Positions 6,766 through 12,322 of a stretch of 12,322 nt of DNA are shown piece by piece. Origin of the DNA: JAWLBW01 sp041687475 (GTDB lineage: Bacteria > J088 > JAWLBW01). Made by a program: the position numbers and the translations under genes. Within the stretch, counting starts at the first letter, position 1. Each line of letters begins with the position of its first letter. The notes beneath the pieces are model-generated. The model made no database searches. It saw nothing but the letters and a program-made list of their open reading frames with translations, and had not been told where the DNA came from. Location: positions 1 to 12,322 of the forward strand of contig JAWLBW010000126.1 in NCBI GenBank assembly GCA_041687475.1, given 5' to 3'.

Positions 6766-7905
6766 ATGTGTACACCGGGCTTCTACCGTCACCACGCCTT
6801 CGATATTCCGCTCGAAAGCATCGCCCCTTACCTGGTCGATGGCGTTCTGGTCGCCGATATGAACGGCATCATTCAGGCAGTGAACGAGGCGACCGTACGC
6901 ATGACCGGATACGCCCCCGGCGAGTTGCTCGGCAAGCACGTACGCATACTGAAGAGCGGCCTCACACCCGACATCGTTTATGGGAACCTGTGGCAGAAAA
7001 CGAGCCGTAACCTTCCCTGGCGGGCGCAGATCATCAATCGTCGCAAGAACGGCGAGCTCTACGACATAGACCTGGTCATCTCGCCCGTGACAGAAGAAGA
7101 CGAGGTACGCTGGGTGGTGGGCCTGCAGCGCGACATCAGCGCGCAGAAGGAGCTCGAGCGCGCCAATACCGGCCTGACCATGGTCGGAGCGCTCAGCGCA
7201 GGCATACTACACGATCTGAAAAATCCGCTTACGTTGATCAAGGCAGGGCTGGAAATGGGTTTCAGCGCCGCCGCCGGTCAGATACCGCCGGATAAGGTGA
7301 ACAAGGCGCTCGAAATCATCAGGTCGGGTACCGGTGCGCTCGAACGGTTGACGGGCGAGGCCGGCAAGATGCTGCGCCGCGAAACCACCGATACGCACGA
7401 GACGCTATGGATCGAGGTCATACAGTCGGCCCTGATGATGACCCGCTACCAGCTGGCAGGTATTACCGTCGAGACCGACATTGACGAATGCCTGGTCAGC
7501 CGGGGCCACTATTTCGATTTCGAACGCGTGCTCATCAACCTGCTTGCCAATGCCGCCGACGCCGTACAAGGACTGCCCGAGCGGCGCGTCACCCTGCGTT
7601 GCCGGTACATAAACAACGAGGTCACGCTTGAAGTCTGCGATACGGGACGAGGCATTCCGCCCGAAGTACAGGAGCGCATGTTCGCCATGCCGGTTACCAT
7701 TAAAGCCGTCGGCAAGGGCACCGGCATCGGGCTGCTGGTCATCGGCGAGCTGACCAAGAGAAACCGCGGCCGCATCAAGGTCGAATCGGCACCCGAGCGC
7801 GGCACCTGCTTCACCTTGTTCTTTCCCGGTTTTCGGGCAAAGGAAGACGAGCTTGCCGACTATACCGTTCAGTCGGTGTCGGAACCCAGAATCGCTTCGA
7901 CATAG
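6766..7905 (+). CDS. Soluble PAS-domain histidine kinase, NtrB-like
   Basis: This gene encodes 379 residues with no signal peptide or membrane span, so it is cytoplasmic. A PAS/PAC domain covers about 17-125 (DGVLVADMNGIIQAVNEAT near the start, VVGLQRDIS at the end). The HisKA-type dimerisation helix carries the H-box ILHDLKNPLTLI with phospho-acceptor H149; the DLKN after it is the D/ExxN pattern linked to phosphatase activity. The HATPase domain has NLLANAADAV (N262), DTGRGIP (292-298) and GKGTGIGL (316-323). The HDLKNP form resembles the NtrB-type subfamily. The ligand of the PAS domain is unknown, and there is no response regulator nearby. The gene starts 90 bases after the glycogen fusion enzyme and could share its transcript. 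The last 25 or so residues, beyond the conserved FTLFFPG end of the ATPase fold, form a non-conserved tail whose DNA overlaps the end of ftsY on the other strand. Confidence 0.92.
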   Translation: MCTPGFYRHHAFDIPLESIAPYLVDGVLVADMNGIIQAVNEATVRMTGYAPGELLGKHVRILKSGLTPDIVYGNLWQKTSRNLPWRAQIINRRKNGELYDIDLVISPVTEEDEVRWVVGLQRDISAQKELERANTGLTMVGALSAGILHDLKNPLTLIKAGLEMGFSAAAGQIPPDKVNKALEIIRSGTGALERLTGEAGKMLRRETTDTHETLWIEVIQSALMMTRYQLAGITVETDIDECLVSRGHYFDFERVLINLLANAADAVQGLPERRVTLRCRYINNEVTLEVCDTGRGIPPEVQERMFAMPVTIKAVGKGTGIGLLVIGELTKRNRGRIKVESAPERGTCFTLFFPGFRAKEDELADYTVQSVSEPRIAST

Positions 7906-8900
7906 CTCTGGGCGTCGAAAGGCCGCAGGTCGTCGACGGTTTCGCCGACGCCGATATAGCGGATGGGTACGCGCAGCTCGCGACACAGGCCCACCAGCGT
8001 TCCGCCCCTGGCGGTGCCGTCGAGCTTGGTCATGATGATGCCGGTAATGCCCACCGCATCGTTGAAGAGACGCGCCTGCGACATGGCGTTCTGCCCGGTA
8101 GTAGCATCGACGACGAGCCAGATCTCGTGGGGTGCGCCCTCCATGGCCTTCCCCATGACGCGCTTGACCTTCTTGAGCTCTTCCATCAGGTTCGACTTGG
8201 TGTGCAGTCGACCCGCCGTGTCGCAGAGCACCAGGTCGCTGCCGCGTGACTGACCTGCCTTGACCGCGTCGAAGCACACGGCCGCCGGATCACCCTCGGG
8301 CTGGCCCTTTACGATATCGGCGCCCGAACGTTCGGCCCAGATGGTGAGCTGTTCAATGGCCGCCGCGCGAAAGGTATCGCCGGAGCCGAGAAGAACCGTC
8401 TTGCCCTCGCGCTGAAAGCGGGCGGCAACCTTGCCGATGCTCGTGGTCTTACCCACCCCGTTCACCCCGACCACCATGACGACGGTGGGGGCTGCCGAAA
8501 GCTCGAACGGGCGATCGACCTCGTCGAAGATTTCGAGAATGGCCTCCTTGAGCACTTCGTGCAGATGCCGATTCTGCGAGCCGGCCTTCTCGCGCACGCG
8601 CTTGATGAGGTATTCGGTGGTTTCGATGCCGAAATCCGAGGTAACGAGAATTTCCTCGAGTTGCGCGACGACTTCCTTATCGCCCGCGCCCGCGGTAAGC
8701 ATGCCCTGCAGCCTGCCGAAAAGCCCTTCTCTTGCCCGGGCCAGTTCGAGGTCGAGGCCCTTGCGAACGGGGGTTTCTTCCTTCCGGCGAGCGGCAACCC
8801 GTATGATGAGCGCAATGAGTACCAGTACGAGCAGCGCTACCGCGGCAACAAGAACCCACGCCAGGGTTTCGGACCCGACCAGTTCGACGATGGCTTGCAT
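7869..8900 (-). CDS. ftsY: Signal recognition particle receptor FtsY
   Basis: This gene encodes 343 residues. FtsY is the membrane-side SRP GTPase that docks ribosome-nascent chain complexes carrying Ffh/4.5S RNA at the Sec translocon. Residues 13-33 form one hydrophobic membrane span followed by the basic stretch RVAARRK. This anchored form differs from the long acidic A domain of E. coli FtsY. The helical N domain runs about 55-135. The NG GTPase motifs are all present: GVNGVGKTT (145-153), DTFRAAA (175-181), DTAGR (227-231), TKLDG (291-295) and GVGE (317-320), ending with the standard DDLRPFDAQSYVEAILG. A GGAG (8907-8910 on the complement) sits 6 bases before the ATG, and a good promoter lies just upstream. 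It is transcribed against both neighbours: divergent from the chemoreceptor and convergent with the PAS kinase. The identification is secure. Confidence 0.98.
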   Translation of the reverse strand: MQAIVELVGSETLAWVLVAAVALLVLVLIALIIRVAARRKEETPVRKGLDLELARAREGLFGRLQGMLTAGAGDKEVVAQLEEILVTSDFGIETTEYLIKRVREKAGSQNRHLHEVLKEAILEIFDEVDRPFELSAAPTVVMVVGVNGVGKTTSIGKVAARFQREGKTVLLGSGDTFRAAAIEQLTIWAERSGADIVKGQPEGDPAAVCFDAVKAGQSRGSDLVLCDTAGRLHTKSNLMEELKKVKRVMGKAMEGAPHEIWLVVDATTGQNAMSQARLFNDAVGITGIIMTKLDGTARGGTLVGLCRELRVPIRYIGVGETVDDLRPFDAQSYVEAILGSDTD

Positions 8901-8928
8901 AGAATTCTCCGCTTGAGGGCAAACCTAA

Positions 8929-8957
8929 ATTATAGCAAGTTCGGCGTTCGGTTTGAA
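8929..8957 (-). promoter_or_regulatory. sigma-70-type promoter for ftsY
   Basis: Read on the minus strand, TTCAAA (8957-8952) is separated by 17 bases from a perfect TATAAT (8934-8929). The -10 lies about 28 bases before the ftsY ATG, leaving a short leader that contains the GGAG ribosome site. This is the strongest promoter match in the window. The -35 matches consensus at 4 of 6 positions. Confidence 0.7.
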
Positions 8958-8981
8958 CCTTCACCCCCCCTTAGGTAAACT
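8953..8981 (+). promoter_or_regulatory. Candidate promoter for the chemoreceptor gene, overlapping the ftsY -35
   Basis: On the plus strand TTGAAC (8953-8958) is followed after 17 bases by TAAACT (8976-8981), each matching sigma-70 consensus at 4 of 6 positions. A run of seven C lies in the spacer (8964-8970). The chemoreceptor ATG follows at 9014. This is weaker than the ftsY promoter, and a flagellar-type (sigma-28) promoter is not evident. Confidence 0.4.
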
Positions 8982-9013
8982 AACGTAACCGCTGAAAAGG
9001 CACCGGTACGCCC

Positions 9014-11068
9014 ATGGGCCGCAAGTCGTCACTCAAAACCAAATTTCTCAAGAAGATTTCCCTCACGCTCGCCATCGTATTCGCGTTTGTGATGGGCGTG
9101 TTCTACATCTTTCTGCACAACGAGTTCGAGGGGGCGATTCGGGAAAAGGGCGACGCGCTGTCGTTCAATCTTCGCGAGAAGGCCCTCAATAATCTCGAGA
9201 TGATGGGTGGCGACGTCTATGCCCTCGAGGGACTCTCGCTTGAGTTGCAGCAGCTGGTGGGCACCAAGTACCAGATCGACTATGCCCGCATTCTTTCCCG
9301 CGACGGCACCATTCTGGCGGCGCACGCCATAGACCAGGTCGGAAGGCGACTCGACGGCACTCTTCCCGAGAAAAAGCGGGTTGTCTCAAACGGCGACCAT
9401 CTCGAGGTTTTCACGCCGGTAACGGCCGACGAAAGCGTGCTGGTGCAGATCGGATTTCAGCGCACGGCCTTTCGCAACAAGATTCTCAAGGCCATCATTT
9501 CCCTTGCCTTCCTGGGCGGCGCCGCCCTTGCGGTTCTGTACCTTTTCGTGAACTACTGGGTTCGCGAGAGCATCGAAATGCCGCTCGCGCGTCTGGCGCG
9601 TGACGCCGACCGGGTTGCCAGGGGCGACCTGACGGTAAGCTTTCACGTCGCCGATGAGCAACAGGATGAAATCGGGCGTCTCATGCACGTTCTCGGCGGT
9701 ATGACCGAGGGGCTACGCGCCATGGTGCTGCAGGTCAACGAAATTACCGGCAAGCTCACGGCCGAGGCGTCCGATCTGCGCCTGCAGAACGAGACCATGA
9801 TGCAGGCCCTGCGCAAGCAGAACACGGCCCTGCAGGGCAGCCTGCACAACATTGAGACCATCGATCGGAACACCGGCGAAATCAGCCACCGGGTCGAAGA
9901 GCTCTTCGTCGTTTCGCAGGAAAGCAGTTCGTCTATTCTGCAGATGGGCGGCTCCATCGAAGAAGTCAAAGACAATGTCTCGCAGCTTTCGGGAGCGGTT
10001 GCCGAAACATCGAGCTCCATCATCGAGATCAGTCGTTCGATCAGCGAGGTCGCCAACCGGTCGCAGGAACTCGCCGGTAGCGCCGACTCGATGAACAACG
10101 CCATTCAGGAAATTACCAAAACCGTTACCGAAGTCGAAAAGAACGCGCAACTCAGTAACGAATTGGCCAACCAGGTCAGCAAGAGCGCGCGCGAAGGCCT
10201 TGAATCCGTCGAGAAGAGCGGCGAGAGCATGGGCCGCATCAAGGAAAGCGTGCAGGACACGGCGGCCGTGGTCGAAGAACTGGGGCGCCGCAGCAGCGAA
10301 ATCGGCGAAATCATTACCGTCATTAACCAGGTAACCGAAAAGACGAACCTTCTGGCCCTGAACGCCGCCATCATTGCGGCCGCCGCCGGCGAGCACGGGG
10401 CCAGCTTCGGCGTGGTTGCCGACGGCATTCGCGACCTGGCGCGTCAGGTCGCATCGCGCACCCGCGACATCGCAGGCCTGGTCAAAGGCGTGCAGAAGGA
10501 AACCCAGAAAGCCAACGAGCGCGTGCAATTGGGTCTTTCGACCGTCGATGAGGGCGAACAGCTAAGCCGCGCCGCGATGGAAAAGCTGGGACAGATTTAC
10601 GAGATCAGCCTGCGCAGCGAAGAAATGAGCCAGTTCATTTCGACGGCCATGGCCGAGCAGAACCGCAGCAGCCAATCACTGGCCGAAGCCAGCCAGCGCG
10701 TTTCGGGCATCAGCCATCACATTGCCATGGCCACCCAGCAGGAGGCGTCGGCCTCGAACCAGATTCAGCGCTCGGTCACGCACATGGAAGAGCTGGCCGG
10801 CAGCGTGCTGAAGACGACCCAGGAGCAGTCGGAAGGCAGCACCCGCATTTCCGAAGCCATCAATCGCATCAACACCTCGGTGCACGCCATCAACGACATT
10901 GCCAGCGCCCACAAGAAAGAAAGCGAGGCCGTGCTCAACGCCATTCAGAACAACCAGTCGCTGCTTGCCGGAAGCGACCGTCTGGTGCAGGCGCTGAATG
11001 ACCACGTCGAGCGCGTCAACGATGCCGTGGGGTCGCTGCAGCAGGCGGTAGACCGGTTCAAGGTCTGA
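9014..11068 (+). CDS. Methyl-accepting chemotaxis protein with sCache-like sensor domain
   Basis: This gene encodes 684 residues. TM1 spans about 15-34 and TM2 about 160-182. They enclose a periplasmic domain of about 120 residues with a single-Cache-like strand pattern (YARILSRDGTILAAH, QVGRRL). HAMP follows at about 183-236, then a long coiled-coil cytoplasmic region rich in Gln, Glu and Ser, with the hairpin tip near residues 445-460 (TNLLALNAA). This tip normally binds CheA and CheW and forms trimer contacts. Here it reads IIAAAAGEHG, then FGVVADGIRDLA, so several usually conserved positions are changed (I454, A457, S464, G471). No receptor-tail pentapeptide for CheR/CheB is present; the protein ends VDRFKV. 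No che genes adjoin it. The only in-frame start is ATG 9014; the nearest purine-rich stretch, AAAAGG at 8995-9000, is 13 bases away and weak. The ligand is unknown. Confidence 0.93.
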   Translation: MGRKSSLKTKFLKKISLTLAIVFAFVMGVFYIFLHNEFEGAIREKGDALSFNLREKALNNLEMMGGDVYALEGLSLELQQLVGTKYQIDYARILSRDGTILAAHAIDQVGRRLDGTLPEKKRVVSNGDHLEVFTPVTADESVLVQIGFQRTAFRNKILKAIISLAFLGGAALAVLYLFVNYWVRESIEMPLARLARDADRVARGDLTVSFHVADEQQDEIGRLMHVLGGMTEGLRAMVLQVNEITGKLTAEASDLRLQNETMMQALRKQNTALQGSLHNIETIDRNTGEISHRVEELFVVSQESSSSILQMGGSIEEVKDNVSQLSGAVAETSSSIIEISRSISEVANRSQELAGSADSMNNAIQEITKTVTEVEKNAQLSNELANQVSKSAREGLESVEKSGESMGRIKESVQDTAAVVEELGRRSSEIGEIITVINQVTEKTNLLALNAAIIAAAAGEHGASFGVVADGIRDLARQVASRTRDIAGLVKGVQKETQKANERVQLGLSTVDEGEQLSRAAMEKLGQIYEISLRSEEMSQFISTAMAEQNRSSQSLAEASQRVSGISHHIAMATQQEASASNQIQRSVTHMEELAGSVLKTTQEQSEGSTRISEAINRINTSVHAINDIASAHKKESEAVLNAIQNNQSLLAGSDRLVQALNDHVERVNDAVGSLQQAVDRFKV

Positions 11069-11089
11069 GCCGCGGCAGTGCGGACGGAC

Positions 11090-11169
11090 CTTCAGACTTT
11101 CAGACCTTCAGACTTTCAGACTGTCAGACTGTCAGACTTTCAGACTTTCAGACGTTCAGACGTTCGGAC
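11090..11169. repeat. 8-bp tandem repeat array, ten units of NNTCAGAC
   Basis: Ten consecutive 8-base units occupy 80 bases. Nine end in exactly TCAGAC and the tenth (11162-11169) reads TCGGAC. The first two bases vary in order as CT, TT, CT, TT, TG, TG, TT, TT, GT, GT, so neighbouring units often come in identical pairs. The array begins 21 bases after the chemoreceptor stop and lies between two converging genes. A period of 8 cannot encode a simple peptide repeat. On the minus strand each unit carries TGA, so stops occur in all frames. The function is unknown. Confidence 0.95.
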
Positions 11170-11244
11170 CCTCAGCCCCCTCAGATGGTCAAACCACTCA
11201 GGCGGTCAAATCCCTCAGATGGTCAGCCCCTGAGACGGTCTTCC
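11170..11244. repeat. Degenerate continuation of the repeat with 16-17 bp period
   Basis: Directly after the 8-bp array, units of about 17 bases begin at 11178, 11195, 11212 and 11228. Each has the form of C, then CTCAG (CTGAG in the last), then a GGTC core. The 17-base unit looks like two of the 8-base units that diverged and gained a base. CTCAG (11214-11218) and CTGAG (11230-11234) could pair as a weak 5-bp stem, but no T-run follows, so this is not a convincing terminator. The remaining bases to 11298 show nothing I can name. Confidence 0.75.
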
Positions 11245-11298
11245 ACCCGGCCACCCTACCCTTCCCGGCTTTTCCCGCAACTCACGTAATCGAATTGT

Positions 11299-12322
11299 TC
11301 AGAAGTCGGCGGCGATTTCCCGCGGATGGCCGAACACCATCCACCGGTCGGCCGGTACGTCGCGAAAGGCCGCGAGAAACCGCTCGGGGGCATGCTCGCC
11401 TCCCGGCGCCAGGCGAATGAGAATGCGCGCCACCTGGTGCGGAAAACGCCGGGCGACTTCGCCGTAGATCTCGGGGTCCTGTTCACCCGAATCGCCCACG
11501 AGCAGAAACCGGCGTTCGGGCCAGCGCTCGAGAATCTCGACGATGCGCGGCAGCTTGTAGCTTGTCTGCGGTGCGGTAACCGCCTGAATTCCCTCCGCAG
11601 AGAGGGCGAAGGGCTTGAGCTGCATTTCTCCGGGCGGAAAGCCGTTTTCACGCAGAAAGGCGGCGAGCTCGCCGTACAGTTGCCAGGGCGATCCCGAAAG
11701 GTAGTGAAAGACGACTCCCTGCCCGGCCCACGCCCGGTAAAGCGGCGCCATGCCGTGTGCTGCCACGAAGGGCCGCAGAAACGTCGCCTGCAGCATGACC
11801 CGAACATCGGTAACACCGGTCTGCTTGATCGTATCGTCGATATCGGAAATGACCGATATGCCTCTGGCGGGAACGAGAGACACCTTCTGCCCGGCCACCA
11901 CGCCGGCGCCGTCGACCAAGCGAAGGTCAAGCACCTGATCGCCCTCGGGCAAGTCGGCCCGGTAGGAAACGGCGTCGGCCACAATCCACCCCTGCCTGTC
12001 GCTGGGCGGCAACCTCAGTGCCCCCTGCCCACCGATACGAAGCGACAGGCGCTTACCCCTTTCGCCATCGGCCAGAAAGGGCAGCAGACGGCGGTCCAGC
12101 AGGGAGTCGTCGACCCGGTAGCCGCTACGGCGGAACCAGGATGCCGTCTCGAACAGCAGCGCCCGCCGCCAGAAGCTGTCGGTTTCAACCTCGAATACGC
12201 GGGCGCGTACCGGTATCTGCCACTCGTCGCCCCCGGCAGGCGCCGCATGCGCCGGAAACAGCAAGACCGATTCGTCGGCCGAAAGCGTATCGGACGCGGC
12301 CTCGGCGGCACGCGTGGTAAAC
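11299..12322 (-). CDS. App1 (DUF2183) phosphatidate phosphatase-domain protein, 5' end outside window
   Basis: The frame is open from the right edge of the window to a TGA at 11301-11299, giving about 340 residues without the true start. A TTG near 12264 is possible but unlikely, because in-frame sequence further upstream (ADESVLLFPAHAAP) already resembles the N-terminal part of App1 proteins. The catalytic HAD-like motif DIDDT is at 11844-11830. YLSGSPW (11703-11683) and DSGEQDPE (11493-11470) follow in the family's order. Yeast App1 is a Mg-dependent phosphatidate phosphatase, using the first Asp of DxDxT as nucleophile to make diacylglycerol. Bacterial members have the same motifs but their physiological substrate is largely undefined. 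The N-terminal domain (GKRLSLRIGG, ADLPEGDQVLDLRLVDG) looks beta-rich. Localisation cannot be judged without the start. It converges on the chemoreceptor gene across the repeat array. Confidence 0.88.
   Translation of the reverse strand, partial: FTTRAAEAASDTLSADESVLLFPAHAAPAGGDEWQIPVRARVFEVETDSFWRRALLFETASWFRRSGYRVDDSLLDRRLLPFLADGERGKRLSLRIGGQGALRLPPSDRQGWIVADAVSYRADLPEGDQVLDLRLVDGAGVVAGQKVSLVPARGISVISDIDDTIKQTGVTDVRVMLQATFLRPFVAAHGMAPLYRAWAGQGVVFHYLSGSPWQLYGELAAFLRENGFPPGEMQLKPFALSAEGIQAVTAPQTSYKLPRIVEILERWPERRFLLVGDSGEQDPEIYGEVARRFPHQVARILIRLAPGGEHAPERFLAAFRDVPADRWMVFGHPREIAADF

Noticed and set aside
4753..6939. A 728-codon open frame on the minus strand opposite the phosphorylase half
   Set aside because: It is antisense to intact, clearly recognisable GT35 coding sequence, shows no family motifs, is Val/Gly/His-rich in the way of GC-rich antisense frames, and has no ribosome site.
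7869..8916. Plus-strand open frames opposite ftsY (for example 8431-8916)
   Set aside because: FtsY on the minus strand has every GTPase motif, its own promoter and a ribosome site; the opposite frames are Ser/Arg-rich shadows.
11090..11244. CRISPR array
   Set aside because: Units are 8 or 16-17 bases with no unique spacers of 25-40 bases, and no cas genes are present.

Overview
The window is high-GC DNA with tightly packed genes from a Gram-negative bacterium. A TonB-dependent outer-membrane receptor, a secreted YfiR-type protein and a chemoreceptor all imply two membranes and motility or taxis. The FtsY with an N-terminal membrane anchor, the glycogen synthase/phosphorylase fusion and the IIAA-type chemoreceptor tip do not look like typical enterobacteria. 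They would fit a spirochaete of the Leptospirales type or a deltaproteobacterium-like lineage, but I cannot fix the phylum from sequence alone.

Layout, left to right. (1) 1-2226, plus strand: the 3' end of a TonB-dependent receptor, a YfiR/DUF4154 periplasmic protein and a membrane histidine kinase with a CHASE8-like periplasmic domain. Gaps of 2 and 10 bases make this an apparent operon and a candidate envelope-sensing module. (2) 2386-6675, plus: one 1429-residue polypeptide joining a eukaryotic-type (GT3) glycogen synthase to a GT35 alpha-glucan phosphorylase. It is followed 90 bases later by a soluble PAS histidine kinase (6766-7905) of NtrB-like type. (3) 7869-8900, minus: ftsY, whose 3' end overlaps the PAS kinase gene by 37 bases tail to tail. 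(4) 8901-9013: a divergent promoter region in which the ftsY and chemoreceptor promoters appear to share -35 sequence. (5) 9014-11068, plus: a two-TM chemoreceptor with an unusual signalling tip. (6) 11069-11298: a convergent intergenic region filled by an 8-bp tandem repeat array that decays into a 16-17 bp periodic array. (7) 11299 to the window end, minus: an App1-type phosphatidate phosphatase-domain protein whose 5' end lies outside the window.

How they may work together. The first three genes probably pass an outer-membrane or periplasmic signal to a histidine kinase. YfiR would gate the CHASE8 domain as it does for the diguanylate cyclase YfiN in Pseudomonas, but with a phosphotransfer output here. 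The fusion enzyme puts glycogen synthesis and phosphorolysis on one chain. Neither histidine kinase has a response regulator in the window, and the chemoreceptor has no che genes beside it, so all three sensors must signal to partners elsewhere. I see no RNA genes, insertion sequences, phage genes or CRISPR array. The least explained elements are the YfiR-kinase pairing, the GT3-GT35 fusion and the TCAGAC repeat array.
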